DNA of 64,000 nt from Thiobacillus sp. (GTDB taxonomy: Bacteria > Pseudomonadota > Gammaproteobacteria > Burkholderiales > Thiobacillaceae). The stretch spans positions 1 to 64,000 of the forward strand of contig JAUXRY010000015.1 in assembly GCA_030679915.1 (NCBI GenBank), in the 5' to 3' direction. Under the pieces are notes generated by a model, which saw only the letters and a list, made by a program, of their open reading frames with translations, searched no databases and was not told where the DNA came from. This document shows, piece by piece, positions 32,167 to 41,870 of this stretch. Position 1 is the first letter of the stretch. Each line of letters begins with the position of its first letter. The translations under genes and the position numbers were made by a program.

Positions 32167-33452
32167 ACATCAAACGTATCGTCGCCAAAACATCCCGTGA
32201 AGCCATGCGCCAGTTACGCGACGCCCTCGGTCCCGATGCCGTCATTCTGTCGAATCGTGCTGTGGAGGGCGGGGTGGAAGTTCTGGCCATGCCGGCCGAA
32301 GACATTGCTTCCCTGGCGCCACCCGTTGAAGAAGCCCCTGTTCATGTTGTGGCCCACAAGGCCAGGACGCCGAAAATTCAACGCGACCCGGAACCCGAGA
32401 TGGAGCCCGAACGGGAGAGTGAGCCTGACCCTGCCGTGACGATCAAACGCAGATTGATTGAGCGGGTGAGCATGCCCGGCGATGACAGTGCGCAATTGGC
32501 GCAGAGCGTGATCAGCGAAATCAAGTCCATGCACATGCGGCTGGAAAACCAGTTGTCGGATATGGCCTGGCGTGATCTGCCGGGTCGGGATCCATCAGGG
32601 GCCGCGATGATGCGCGACATGCTGTCGGCGGGATTTAGCGCCACCCTGGCGCGAGAGATGCTGCGAGAATTACCGAAAGGTGACGTCGATCAGTCGCAAG
32701 CCTGGATGCGCAACACCTTGATGAAGCGCTTGCAGGTGATGCAGAACGAAACCAGCATGCTCGACACCGGCGGCGTGTTTGCGCTGATGGGCCCGACGGG
32801 TGCCGGGAAAACGACCACCACTGCCAAACTGGCTGCGCGTTTTGTGGTGCGCCATGGCGCTGAAAAATTAGCCTTGCTGACCACCGACAGTTACCGGATA
32901 GGCGGCCACGAGCAATTGCGTATTTACGGCAAGATTCTGGGGGTGACGGTGCACGCCGTGCGCGACGCCGCCGACTTGAAGCTGGCACTGTCCGAATTGC
33001 GTAACAAACATACGGTTCTGATTGATACCGTTGGGATGAGCCAGCGTGACCAGGCGGTGTCCGAGCAGGTCGAAATGCTGTGTCAGGCCGGCAAGCAAAT
33101 CAAGCGTTTGCTGCTGCTCAACGCAACCAGCCACGGCGAGACCCTGAATGAAGTGGTGGAGGCATATCAGAAGCGTGGTCTGGATGGATGCATCCTGACC
33201 AAAGTGGACGAAGCCGCAAGCCTGGGACCCGCGCTCGATTGTGCGATTCGTCACGAACTGAATGTGCACTACCTGGCGACCGGCCAGCGTGTGCCTGAGG
33301 ATCTCCATCTGGCCAACCGCCAATACCTGATTCATCGTGCATTTAAAGCCCGTTCGGCGGCTTCACCCTGGCAGCTCGATGACAGCGAACTGGCTTTCGC
33401 GCTATCAGACAATCAATCATCCTATCGTGAAAGCGCGGTGTCCTTTGGCTAA
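32163..33452 (+). CDS. flhF: Flagellar SRP-type GTPase FlhF
   Basis: The 429-residue protein has an N-terminal basic region (MNIKRIVAKTSREAMRQLRD), a linker with acidic repeats, and a GTPase domain with P-loop GPTGAGKTTTTAKLAARF, TTDSYRIGGHEQLRIYGKIL and DTVGMSQRD. It sets flagellar placement, usually polar. The presence of FlhF with FlhG predicts polar flagellation although flhDC is also present. Confidence 0.95.
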   Translation: MNIKRIVAKTSREAMRQLRDALGPDAVILSNRAVEGGVEVLAMPAEDIASLAPPVEEAPVHVVAHKARTPKIQRDPEPEMEPERESEPDPAVTIKRRLIERVSMPGDDSAQLAQSVISEIKSMHMRLENQLSDMAWRDLPGRDPSGAAMMRDMLSAGFSATLAREMLRELPKGDVDQSQAWMRNTLMKRLQVMQNETSMLDTGGVFALMGPTGAGKTTTTAKLAARFVVRHGAEKLALLTTDSYRIGGHEQLRIYGKILGVTVHAVRDAADLKLALSELRNKHTVLIDTVGMSQRDQAVSEQVEMLCQAGKQIKRLLLLNATSHGETLNEVVEAYQKRGLDGCILTKVDEAASLGPALDCAIRHELNVHYLATGQRVPEDLHLANRQYLIHRAFKARSAASPWQLDDSELAFALSDNQSSYRESAVSFG

Positions 33453-33456
33453 CTTT

Positions 33457-34326
33457 ATGGGCGATCAGGCCGCCGGGCTGCGCCGCTTGCTGGGACAAAC
33501 CGGATTTCAGGTCATTACCGTGATGGCGGGTCAAAAGGGCGCAGGCAAGACTGCCGCCACGACCAATCTTGCCGTGGCACTGGCACGATCCGGGCGTGAC
33601 GTGCTCATCATCGACCAGGCCCAGCAGGGTAAAGGAGCATCGGCTGCGTTGGGGCTGACGCCGCGCTACGACGTGTCGGATGTGATCGAAGGACGTTGCA
33701 AACTGGAAGCCTTGATTCTCAATGGCCCAGACAATGTCCAGGTACTGCCGATAGGTGGCGGATTCAACCGGCTGGGACGATTGTCCGAACGCGATCAGGA
33801 ATGGCTGGCGCAAAGCTTCAACCGGCTGCAATGCGGCGTCGATGTGGTGCTGGTGGATATGGAAGAGGCCACCGACCCTGAGGCATTGCCGCTGGGCTTG
33901 GCTGCATCCGAAATCATGGTGGTGCTGCCACCCGGAAACGCTTCGATCACCGAGGCCTATACGCTGGTCAAGCGTTTGGCTCATAATTTTGGCAAGCGTC
34001 AATTCAGATTGTTGCTTAATCGTATCGAATCACCGGAGCAGGCTCAGGCCGTGGCGCAGAATTTTGCGCAAACCGCCGAGCGTTATTTGAATGTGTCTGT
34101 CGACTACCTGGGATATATTCCGTTAGACGAACGCCTGACCCGTGCGGGTGACTTGCGGACTTCAGTGGTGGATGCGTTTCCCGTAGCCATCTCCACCTCG
34201 CAGTTTCGCAAGCTGGCAGAGGGGTTGCTGCGTTGGCCGCAGCCACCCAGCCTGGGCAGTGTGGGAGGTTTCATGCAGCGCGTGATCCAGGGCAGCCGCC
34301 TGGTGGATGCGTGTAGAAGGGGATAA
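33457..34326 (+). CDS. flhG: Flagellar number regulator FlhG (FleN), MinD-like ATPase
   Basis: The 289-residue ParA/MinD-type ATPase begins with DQAAGLRRLLGQ, the peptide that activates FlhF GTPase. The deviant Walker A is GQKGAGKTAATTNLAVALA, followed by DVLIIDQAQQGKGAS. It limits flagellar number by opposing FlhF. ATG 33457 follows the flhF stop; an in-frame TTG at 33445 overlapping that stop is a possible alternative (adds ANF before MGDQ). The final segment lacks an obvious membrane helix. Confidence 0.92.
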   Translation: MGDQAAGLRRLLGQTGFQVITVMAGQKGAGKTAATTNLAVALARSGRDVLIIDQAQQGKGASAALGLTPRYDVSDVIEGRCKLEALILNGPDNVQVLPIGGGFNRLGRLSERDQEWLAQSFNRLQCGVDVVLVDMEEATDPEALPLGLAASEIMVVLPPGNASITEAYTLVKRLAHNFGKRQFRLLLNRIESPEQAQAVAQNFAQTAERYLNVSVDYLGYIPLDERLTRAGDLRTSVVDAFPVAISTSQFRKLAEGLLRWPQPPSLGSVGGFMQRVIQGSRLVDACRRG

Positions 34327-34329
34327 GAC

Positions 34330-35070
34330 ATGTACACCGCAACTGGCCGAAGTGAAAAAGGCGAAAAAGGCGACTTGCTGACGCTATACATGCCAATGGT
34401 CAAACGACTGGCCCACCATATGATGGGGCGCTTGCCGCCCAGCGTAGAAGAGGATGACATCGTTCAGGCCGGCATGATGGGTTTGCTGGATGCCATCAGC
34501 CGCTATGACGAAGCGCAAAGTGCGCAATTCGAAGCCTATGCCATTCAACGCATCCGTGGCTCGATGATCGACGAGCTGCGCCATTCCGACTGGATGCCCC
34601 GTAGCGCCCGGCAATCGATGCGGAAAATTGAAAAAGCCATCGGCATGCTGCAACATCAATTGGGGCGTCAACCCAGCGAAGGCGAAATAGCCAACGCCAT
34701 GCAACTGCCACTGGAGACGTATCAATCGCTATTGGGCGATGCACGGGGTCACCAGTTGATGTACTTCGAAGATTTCGGCGAATCTGACGAGAATGATTCC
34801 TTTCTCGACAAGCAGTCGGCAAATGAATCCAGCATGCCGTTGCCGCAATTGCTCGATGCCAATTTGCGTGCCTGCATCATCGCCGGCATCGAAAACCTGC
34901 CTGAGCGCGAACAACTGTTGATGTCCTTGTATTACGAGCAGGAACTCAATCTGCGTGAAATCGCTGAAGTGTTCGGTGTCAGCGAATCCCGCATTTGTCA
35001 GCTTCATGGCCAGGCCATCGCACGATTACGTACCAAGCTGAAGGAAGATTCATGGATCGCGGAAGCCTGA
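34330..35070 (+). CDS. fliA: Flagellar sigma factor FliA (sigma-28)
   Basis: The 246-residue sigma factor has region 2 (YMPMVKRLAHHMMGRLP, DDIVQAGMMGLLDAISRYD), region 3 and region 4 (LPEREQLLMSLYYEQELNLR, then VSESRICQLHGQA). It directs late flagellar and chemotaxis genes. It begins three bases after the flhG stop and its end overlaps motC by 19 bases. Confidence 0.96.
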   Translation: MYTATGRSEKGEKGDLLTLYMPMVKRLAHHMMGRLPPSVEEDDIVQAGMMGLLDAISRYDEAQSAQFEAYAIQRIRGSMIDELRHSDWMPRSARQSMRKIEKAIGMLQHQLGRQPSEGEIANAMQLPLETYQSLLGDARGHQLMYFEDFGESDENDSFLDKQSANESSMPLPQLLDANLRACIIAGIENLPEREQLLMSLYYEQELNLREIAEVFGVSESRICQLHGQAIARLRTKLKEDSWIAEA

Positions 35071-35789
35071 TAGGTCTCCTGCTGGCGGGCGCCGCCATTT
35101 TTGGCGGCCAGGCCATGGAAGGGGGCCATATCAGCTTGTTTCTGCAACCCACTGCATTTGTCATTGTGGTGATGGGCACCCTGGCGGCCGTGTTGCTGCA
35201 TTACCCCTTGGCTGTGTTCATGCGCGGGATTCGGATGGCTAAATGGGCCTTCAAACCCCCTGAGTCAGAGGCCGAGGCGCTGATTCGCCGGATCGTTCAG
35301 TGGTCTCATACTGCTCGGCAGGAGAGTCTGCTGGCGCTGGAAAAATACCTCTACATGACGCGTGATCCGTTCCAGAAAACGGGGCTTCAACTGCTGATAG
35401 ATGGCACCGATGCAGAAAGACTTCGCGACACGCTTGATGTCCAAATCATTGGCTTCGAAACCAGCGAGCGTCAGGCTGCGAGGGTGTGGGAATCAGCGGG
35501 AGGCTATGCGCCTACGCTCGGCATTCTGGGCGCAGTCATCGGCCTGATTCATGTCATGGAAAATTTGTCGGACCCAAGCAAGTTGGGCGCAGGGATTGCG
35601 GTTGCCTTTGTCGCCACCATTTATGGTGTCGGCTTAGCCAACCTGGTGTTTCTGCCGCTTGCCAACAAGATCAAATTCACTATCGCGCGTCGTGTTACCG
35701 AACGCGAGATCCTCTGTGATGGGCTTATGGGCATCGCCCAGGGTGACAACCCCCGCCTGATTGAGGCGCGCCTGAGGGGTTATCTGTAA
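35052..35789 (+). CDS. motC: Second stator protein MotC (MotA/PomA type)
   Basis: The 245-residue protein is a MotA-family stator subunit: MDRGSLIGLLLAGAAIFGGQ, ISLFLQPTAFVIVVMGTLAA, and GYAPTLGILGAVIGLIHVME, then GAGIAVAFVATIYGVGLANL. It is shorter than the MotA at 26868 and closer to the PomA/MotC group. It starts inside the fliA end and is followed without a gap by motD. Confidence 0.92.
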   Translation: MDRGSLIGLLLAGAAIFGGQAMEGGHISLFLQPTAFVIVVMGTLAAVLLHYPLAVFMRGIRMAKWAFKPPESEAEALIRRIVQWSHTARQESLLALEKYLYMTRDPFQKTGLQLLIDGTDAERLRDTLDVQIIGFETSERQAARVWESAGGYAPTLGILGAVIGLIHVMENLSDPSKLGAGIAVAFVATIYGVGLANLVFLPLANKIKFTIARRVTEREILCDGLMGIAQGDNPRLIEARLRGYL

Positions 35790-36566
35790 ATGCGCAGACG
35801 CCGGCGCATCACGATCGAGCATGAAAATCACGACCGCTGGTTAATTTCGTTCGCCGACTTTGTCACCCTGTTATTCGCCTTTTTTGTGGTGATGTATGCG
35901 ATTTCAGCGGTCAACGAAAGCAAATACCGTGTTTTGGCCAGTTCGTTGGGTGATGCCTTCGGTAAGTCTCCCTCGCAGGATGCGCCGGTACCGCAGGTAT
36001 CACCAACGCCCCTGCCGCCCGAGGTAAAGCAACGCACGCTGAAACAGCAGCAGACGATAGAAGAACAGGCACACATGACCGAAGTGGCCAGTAACCTGCT
36101 TGATGTGATGGCGCCGCTGGTGAAAGAAGGCAAGGTGCGGGTCACCCAGAGTCGCCGTGGCGTCAGCATTGAAATCAATGCCAATGTGCTGTTTGCGGCA
36201 GGACAAGCCGAACTCGAGCCGCAATCGCTGACGGTATTGCGCGCGGTGGCAGAACATCTGCGCACCGAGCCGTTCAATATTGAAATAACCGGCCATACCG
36301 ATACTGTGCCGATCAGTAATTCGATTTTTGCGTCCAATTGGGAGTTGTCGGCGGTTCGCGCCAGCAGCGTGGTGCGCTTGCTGGCTGAAAACGGCATTGC
36401 ACCAGTACGGTTGTTTGCCATTGGTCGCGAGGCCAGTCTGCCGATTGCGCCCAACGAGACAGCAGAAGGGCGTGCCCGCAATCGGCGGGTCGAGTTGATG
36501 ATTTTGTCTGGTCTGCCGGACACCATCGAGGAAATTCCGGTCAGAGCCAATTCAAGTAACCCTTGA
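35790..36566 (+). CDS. motD: Second stator protein MotD (MotB type)
   Basis: The 258-residue protein has a basic start, the membrane helix with its proton-carrying aspartate (WLISFADFVTLLFAFFVVMY), and a C-terminal OmpA-type peptidoglycan-binding domain (EITGHTDTVPIS, NWELSAVRASSVVR, ARNRRVELM). It begins immediately after the motC stop. With motC it gives the cell an alternative stator, as described for gamma- and betaproteobacteria with MotCD. Confidence 0.92.
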   Translation: MRRRRRITIEHENHDRWLISFADFVTLLFAFFVVMYAISAVNESKYRVLASSLGDAFGKSPSQDAPVPQVSPTPLPPEVKQRTLKQQQTIEEQAHMTEVASNLLDVMAPLVKEGKVRVTQSRRGVSIEINANVLFAAGQAELEPQSLTVLRAVAEHLRTEPFNIEITGHTDTVPISNSIFASNWELSAVRASSVVRLLAENGIAPVRLFAIGREASLPIAPNETAEGRARNRRVELMILSGLPDTIEEIPVRANSSNP

Positions 36567-36626
36567 AAATGGCCAGTTTGGCCCGATACTGCTACATCCT
36601 GCTTACTGGATTTTAAAACCCTGATC

Positions 36627-39008
36627 ATGCCCAATGACCCCGCGCTCGAAGGTGAATTCCTGTCCGACGAACGCAAGTTGCCGGCGTCACCGGTCCTGCC
36701 GGATGAGTTATATCTGCTGCCGTTGACCGAAAAGCCCTTCTTCCCCGCGCAAACCCTGCCTTTGCTGATGAACGAAGCGCCGTGGTTGCCAACGGTCGAG
36801 GTCATTGGCGAGACTGCGCATCACATGGTGGGGTTGGTGGTGGTCAAGCCAGAAAATACCGACGATGTGAAACGGTCGGACTTCCGCAGCATTGGTACCG
36901 TGGCCCGAATTCATCACCCCGTGCGCACTGACGGAAAAATGCAGTTCATTGCCGAGGGCAGGCGGCGTTTCCGTATCGTCGAGTGGCTGTCGGACGCGCC
37001 GCCGTACAAGGTCAGAGTTGAATATCCGAACGAAATCGGCAAGCCGGATTCTGAAGAAATCCGTGCTTATTCCATTGCCATCATCAATACCATCAAGGAT
37101 TTGTTGCCCCACAATCCGCTCTATTCCGAAGAACTCAAGTTTTTTCTTAATCGCTTTGGGCCGAATGAGCCTTCGCAACTGACGGATTTTGCCGCCAGCC
37201 TCACCACCGCATCCAAACTGGCTTTGCAGGATGTCCTGGAAGCGCTGGGCTTGAAAAAGCGCATGGAAAAGGTGCTGGTGTTGCTGAAAAAAGAACTCGA
37301 CGTGGCGCGTCTGCAATCAGACATCCGCGGCAAAGTCGACGAGAAAATGAGTGAGCAGCAGCGCGAGTTTTTTCTGCGCCAGCAGCTTAAAGCTATCCAG
37401 AAAGAACTGGGGCTGGCCAAGGACGACAAAACGGCCGAACTCGATACCTTCAATGACCGCCTTGCCAAGTTGACGTTGCCCGAGCCAGCGAAAAAGCGCA
37501 TCGACGAGGAAATGCACAAGCTTTCCCTGCTGGAGACTGGCTCACCGGAATACGCGGTGACACGCAATTATCTGGATTGGCTGACATCGCTACCGTGGGG
37601 TGTCCACACACAAGACAAAATAGACCTCGAACACGCACGTAGCATTCTCGACCGTGACCACGATGGGCTGGATGACGTCAAAGACCGCATCATTGAATTT
37701 CTGGCTGTCGGCGCGATGCGTGGCGAAATGGCCGGCTCGATATTGCTGTTGATCGGGCCGCCCGGTGTGGGAAAAACCTCGATCGGGAAATCCATTGCCG
37801 AGGCATTAGGCCGCAAGTTTTTCCGCTTTTCGGTTGGCGGCATGCGCGACGAGGCCGAAATCAAGGGCCATCGCCGTACCTACATTGGTGCCATGCCGGG
37901 CAAATTCGTGCAGGCATTGAAAGAAGTCGGCTCAGCCAACCCGATCATCATGCTGGATGAAATCGACAAAGTCGGTGGAAATTATCAGGGGGACCCGGCT
38001 TCAGCACTGCTGGAAGTACTTGATCCCGAGCAAAATGCCGATTTCCTCGACCATTACCTCGATGTGCGGTTTGATTTGTCCAAAACACTGTTCATCTGTA
38101 CGGCCAATGATTTCTCGATTCCCTCGGCGTTGCTCGACCGGATGGAAGTCATTCGCTTGTCGGGCTACATCACCGAAGAAAAGGTTGCGATTGCACGGAA
38201 TCATTTGTGGCCACGTGTACTCACCCGAGCCGGGTTGAAAAACACGCAACTCAAAATTACCGATGGCGCGTTGCGACATGTAATCGAGGGCTATGCGCGT
38301 GAAGCCGGAGTACGTAATCTGGAGAAACAGTTGGGCCGGGTCGCCAGAAAGGCCGTGGTCAAGGTTTTGGGTGGAGCACCCACGCCGATCAAGGTTGGCA
38401 TCAAGGAGGTCGAGGCTTATCTCGACAAGCCCGTGTTCAGCCGGGAAAAACCCATGAGCGGCGTCGGCGTGGTCACCGGTTTGGCCTGGACATCGATGGG
38501 CGGCGCCACGCTGCCGATTGAAGCTTCGCGTATCCATACGCTGAATCGAGGTTTCAAACTCACCGGGAAACTGGGGGAGGTGATGAAGGAGTCAGCCGAA
38601 ATCGCCTACAGTTACGTCGCTTCGCACCTGAAGGCCTATAACGCGGAAAGCACTTTTTTCGACACCAGCTTTGTTCACCTTCACGTGCCGGAAGGTGCTA
38701 CGCCTAAGGATGGTCCCAGCGCCGGTGTCACCATGGCGACCGCGCTGCTGTCCTTGGCCAAGAACGTCAAAATCAAGCGGCCGCTGGCGATGACAGGTGA
38801 ACTGACGCTGACAGGCCACGTTCTACCGGTTGGCGGCATTCGTGAGAAAGTCATTGCCGCGCGTCGGATCGGCATTTCAGAGCTTATCCTGCCAGACGCC
38901 AACCGACGTGACTTTGACAAACTTCCGGACCATATCCGGGAAGGGATGACCGTGCATTTCGCCAAGCGTTATCAGGATGTGGCAGAGGTCGTCTTCCAGC
39001 AGCCTTGA
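36627..39008 (+). CDS. lon: ATP-dependent Lon protease
   Basis: The 793-residue protease has the LonA order: N-terminal substrate domain (LPLTEKPFFPAQTLPL), AAA+ module with Walker A GPPGVGKTSIGKS, and a protease domain with the Ser-Lys dyad in KDGPSAGVTMAT and GIREKVIAA. It degrades misfolded and regulatory proteins, including many antitoxins, which makes it relevant to the modules at the left of the window. It is monocistronic and convergent with the epimerase gene. Confidence 0.97.
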   Translation: MPNDPALEGEFLSDERKLPASPVLPDELYLLPLTEKPFFPAQTLPLLMNEAPWLPTVEVIGETAHHMVGLVVVKPENTDDVKRSDFRSIGTVARIHHPVRTDGKMQFIAEGRRRFRIVEWLSDAPPYKVRVEYPNEIGKPDSEEIRAYSIAIINTIKDLLPHNPLYSEELKFFLNRFGPNEPSQLTDFAASLTTASKLALQDVLEALGLKKRMEKVLVLLKKELDVARLQSDIRGKVDEKMSEQQREFFLRQQLKAIQKELGLAKDDKTAELDTFNDRLAKLTLPEPAKKRIDEEMHKLSLLETGSPEYAVTRNYLDWLTSLPWGVHTQDKIDLEHARSILDRDHDGLDDVKDRIIEFLAVGAMRGEMAGSILLLIGPPGVGKTSIGKSIAEALGRKFFRFSVGGMRDEAEIKGHRRTYIGAMPGKFVQALKEVGSANPIIMLDEIDKVGGNYQGDPASALLEVLDPEQNADFLDHYLDVRFDLSKTLFICTANDFSIPSALLDRMEVIRLSGYITEEKVAIARNHLWPRVLTRAGLKNTQLKITDGALRHVIEGYAREAGVRNLEKQLGRVARKAVVKVLGGAPTPIKVGIKEVEAYLDKPVFSREKPMSGVGVVTGLAWTSMGGATLPIEASRIHTLNRGFKLTGKLGEVMKESAEIAYSYVASHLKAYNAESTFFDTSFVHLHVPEGATPKDGPSAGVTMATALLSLAKNVKIKRPLAMTGELTLTGHVLPVGGIREKVIAARRIGISELILPDANRRDFDKLPDHIREGMTVHFAKRYQDVAEVVFQQP

Positions 39009-39029
39009 ACAGACGCTGGGAGAGATGGC

Positions 39030-40073
39030 TCACCCCCAAACCCGTTGACACAACCGTGGCCAGGGATAGCCTTGCGCCTTAATGTCGGCAAGATGTTCGC
39101 GGATCGCGCTGCGCCACGGTTTTTCGGGAACGTACCCCAGTTTGCGCGTTGCATAATCATTCGGGCACACCCATTCCTCGCACAAATGCACAATCGAGCG
39201 GGTGAGGAAAGGATAGCCGGGCATGACCGGATACAGCTTCTCCATCAACCACCCGAAGGCATATCCAGCAGGATAGGGCACGCTGTAAAGCGGCTTGGGA
39301 AATCCTGTCTCGTCAGCAATGAAGTTCACCACCTCACGTAACGTCGGGGATTCACTGCCGCAGATATTGAACGACTCATAGTCGTCGAGGTCCTCTGCAA
39401 TACAAGCTTTGTAGAAAGCTTGTCCCATATCCGTATCCGCGACCAAAGGGAGATGCTTTTTGCCTCCTGCCAGCCATGGAACAAGGTAGGTACGTAAACG
39501 GGGCGTCAGCGCGGGCACGAGCCCCAGCCGGTTTCCGGCACCCAAGAAATGACCGAGTCGCAGGGTCACCATGGTCATGCCGCGCGTGCTGTTGACGCGC
39601 ATGTGGTTGTCGATGTCGATGAGACGGTCGAGATGCGGCCAGTAACCTGTGTGTTGGGTCGGTGCGAAATCATCGAAGGGGTGCCCATCTTTAACTTTGG
39701 CAGCAATGCTGACCGTGTTGGGCATGATGAAACGCTGCACGCCGCCCGCTATCGCAGACTCGATCAAATCCCGGGTCGGCTCGAAAAAATGGGTGCGCTC
39801 AATTTCAGTGTGATTCCACATTGAGGCCCAGCCTCCGGCATGACACATCACGTCAACGTTTTGGCAGAGTGCGCGTCGATAGTTTGGGTCAGTCAAATCA
39901 CCCACCCGGATTTCGCCCTTGAAATCAGGGTCGATTTTGGATTTGTCGCGGCAGGCAGCAATTGGAGTAATTGGAGTAATTTGAGACTGACCACGCAAGG
40001 CACGCAAAATGTTGCCGCCAAGAAAACCACTGGCACCCGTGACCAGCACCCGCAAATCGCGTTTGTCGTTCAT
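39030..40073 (-). CDS. NAD-dependent epimerase/dehydratase family protein
   Basis: The 347-residue extended short-chain dehydrogenase has an N-terminal Rossmann nucleotide site VLVTGASGFLGGNILRAL, then VGDLTDPNYR and CHAGGWASMW. The usual YxxxK catalytic pair is not obvious: the expected region reads HTGYWPHLDRLIDID. The substrate is unknown; sugar nucleotides or steroid-like compounds are options. ATG 40073 fits the fold start. A small duplication gives ITPITPIA near residue 35. Convergent with lon. Confidence 0.82.
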   Translation of the reverse strand: MNDKRDLRVLVTGASGFLGGNILRALRGQSQITPITPIAACRDKSKIDPDFKGEIRVGDLTDPNYRRALCQNVDVMCHAGGWASMWNHTEIERTHFFEPTRDLIESAIAGGVQRFIMPNTVSIAAKVKDGHPFDDFAPTQHTGYWPHLDRLIDIDNHMRVNSTRGMTMVTLRLGHFLGAGNRLGLVPALTPRLRTYLVPWLAGGKKHLPLVADTDMGQAFYKACIAEDLDDYESFNICGSESPTLREVVNFIADETGFPKPLYSVPYPAGYAFGWLMEKLYPVMPGYPFLTRSIVHLCEEWVCPNDYATRKLGYVPEKPWRSAIREHLADIKAQGYPWPRLCQRVWG

Positions 40074-40258
40074 ATGCCGTCCTATGTTTATTAAACCAGG
40101 CTCGAAACAGTTCGCTGAGCGTTGCACTAAACGATGGGGTTTAATTACGCGGGTATCTACAGACAAGCCCGTCTGTCACCTCGTGGCCTTGTTCAAGGTC
40201 GGCCGGAAGTTCGAACGGGCTTGCTTAATTGAACGCAGGGCAGCAACCCAAACAGCAT

Positions 40259-40873
40259 TCAGATGAACAGACATACGTCCGATTTTTGCGCGACCGGCAA
40301 AAAGGACGCAGCGCCGATCCAGTCCTTAATTTCTGGAATGAAATCGTCAGGCGAGTAGCCGAATAATTCCACCGTCATCTGACACGCCACCAGTTTGACA
40401 TCGGCTTCGATACACGCACTCCGTAATTCTTCGATCGTTGCGACGCCATTATTCTTGACTGTTTGATGCATCAAACCTGTGGCTACCTTTTCGAACCCGG
40501 GTACGCCTGCCATCACGAGATTGGGGACCTTCCAGTTGATGTCCTTCAGCCATTTTGGGCCGAAAGGCATTTTCATCGGCATCCCCGGGTTACCCAGAGG
40601 ACTGACTTCGAGCGTCAAATTCTTCTTCAGCAGTTCAAGTCCATAAAACGTGAAAAACACCGAGACATCCCATCCCAACGCAGAGGCAGTCGAAGCCAGA
40701 ATGAACGGAGGATAGGCCCAATCCAACGTCCCCTTGGTTGCAATAATGGCAAGCGATGCCACGTGTGCATCCTCTCGCTCGGTCATTTTGCTTTCAAAGC
40801 GCTGGTCGAACCACTGGTCGAACTGGGATTTGTCCAGACTTTTCGTCATGATTTCTTCAGATGCACCCATCAT
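40259..40873 (-). CDS. DsrE2-type sulfur-carrier family protein
   Basis: The roughly 205-residue protein belongs to the DsrE/F-like family 2: KMTEREDAHVASLAIIATKG, then AYPPFILASTASALGWDVSV, FYGLELL, and a later CQMTVELFGYSPDDF with a conserved cysteine, preceded by ACIEADVKLVAC. DsrE2 proteins work with TusA in sulfur transfer during sulfur oxidation. It starts eight bases after the tusA stop in the same operon. The membrane association reported for DsrE2 is suggested by its hydrophobic centre. Confidence 0.85.
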   Translation of the reverse strand: MMGASEEIMTKSLDKSQFDQWFDQRFESKMTEREDAHVASLAIIATKGTLDWAYPPFILASTASALGWDVSVFFTFYGLELLKKNLTLEVSPLGNPGMPMKMPFGPKWLKDINWKVPNLVMAGVPGFEKVATGLMHQTVKNNGVATIEELRSACIEADVKLVACQMTVELFGYSPDDFIPEIKDWIGAASFLPVAQKSDVCLFI

Positions 40874-40880
40874 CGTCTCC

Positions 40881-41114
40881 TTAGGCTTTACGGATAAAAA
40901 ACTCAAACTCGCCTGCATTTGCGTTTGAGGCAACCAACTCATTCCGGGTTTGTTTGCAAAACGCCTGCATATCCTTCACCGATCCAGGGTCAGTCGAGAG
41001 GATGGATAGCGTTTCTCCGGCAGCCATTTCATTCAAGGCCTTCTTGGTGCGAAGTATGGGTAGGGGGCAATTCAGGCCCCGTGCGTCCAGAAATTGTGTG
41101 GCAACTGTATTCAT
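40881..41114 (-). CDS. tusA: TusA-family sulfur carrier protein
   Basis: The 77-residue protein has the TusA signature LDARGLNCPLPILRTKKAL, with the persulfide-carrying cysteine in CPxP, and a C-terminal SDPGSVKD-like LSTDPGSVKDMQAFC. It passes sulfane sulfur between enzymes and, next to dsrE2, most likely serves dissimilatory sulfur oxidation rather than tRNA thiolation. A TetR-type operator lies about 80 bases upstream. Confidence 0.92.
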   Translation of the reverse strand: MNTVATQFLDARGLNCPLPILRTKKALNEMAAGETLSILSTDPGSVKDMQAFCKQTRNELVASNANAGEFEFFIRKA

Positions 41115-41195
41115 TTGATTGACTCCTTTTTAATGATCTTGCGATCAAGGGCGAATTAAAAAACCAGGTCAAACACCTTGCGGTTTGCCTCTAGC

Positions 41196-41211
41196 TAGAC
41201 CGGTCAGTCAA
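41196..41211. promoter_or_regulatory. TetR-type operator upstream of tusA
   Basis: TAGACCGGTCAGTCAA, with the palindromic core GACCGGTC, lies between tetR and tusA. Its sequence resembles the ACCGATCGGT site in front of the tetR gene itself (41871-41880), so one regulator probably controls both. Confidence 0.6.
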
Positions 41212-41247
41212 CTGATGGCGGAAAAAAAGCAGCTGTTTCCAGTGCTT

Positions 41248-41853
41248 TCATGAAAGCGTTAATTCGACTCGCAGGGTTTTGATTGCGGGCCCCAAGCGAT
41301 AGAGCAGTTCCGGATCATTTTGTGATTTGGCCAGCAAGATAACCCCTTCGAGGTAGGCCAGCATGGCTTCTGCCGTCAGCGAAGTATCAAGCGGCGCAAT
41401 CGTGCCGGCTGCGACAGCTTCATCCAGGGTATTCATAAAGCGGGATTTCGCTCGTCCAAATATGGCCAGCAACTTTGCGCGCAATATGTCGTCCTGCGTA
41501 CTGACTTCAAGCGTCAGATTGCCGAAAATACATCCGAGCATGCGGCCATGCACCTGCTTGATGGATTTTTGCCAGAAGTAGGCCGCATCGATCAAGTAAT
41601 CAATACGCTCCATGGGTGGCAGGGCAGGGTCAAATGCTTCTGCGACAAAACCGTTCGCCCATTCATCGGCGAATTCTTCAATGACCGCTACAATCAAATC
41701 TCGTTTGGAAGGAAAGAAATGATAAAAACTGCCTTTCTGAATGCCCGCACTCTCGCATATCTCCTGTATGCCCACGTTGGCATAACTGCGGGAATGGAAA
41801 CGCGGCTTTGCAGCTGCAATGATTCTTGAACGGGTATCAATGACAATATTCAT
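41248..41853 (-). CDS. TetR/AcrR-family repressor
   Basis: The 201-residue regulator has the TetR DNA-binding domain: TRSRIIAAAKPRFHSRSYAN, then VGIQEICESAGIQKGSFYHF as helix-turn-helix, and FPSKRDLIVAVIEE. The C-terminal ligand domain is helical. It should bind the two matching operators at 41871 and 41196 and control itself and tusA-dsrE2. ATG 41853 fits the family start. Confidence 0.9.
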   Translation of the reverse strand: MNIVIDTRSRIIAAAKPRFHSRSYANVGIQEICESAGIQKGSFYHFFPSKRDLIVAVIEEFADEWANGFVAEAFDPALPPMERIDYLIDAAYFWQKSIKQVHGRMLGCIFGNLTLEVSTQDDILRAKLLAIFGRAKSRFMNTLDEAVAAGTIAPLDTSLTAEAMLAYLEGVILLAKSQNDPELLYRLGPAIKTLRVELTLS

Positions 41854-41870
41854 GTTTTTAATCCTAGTTG

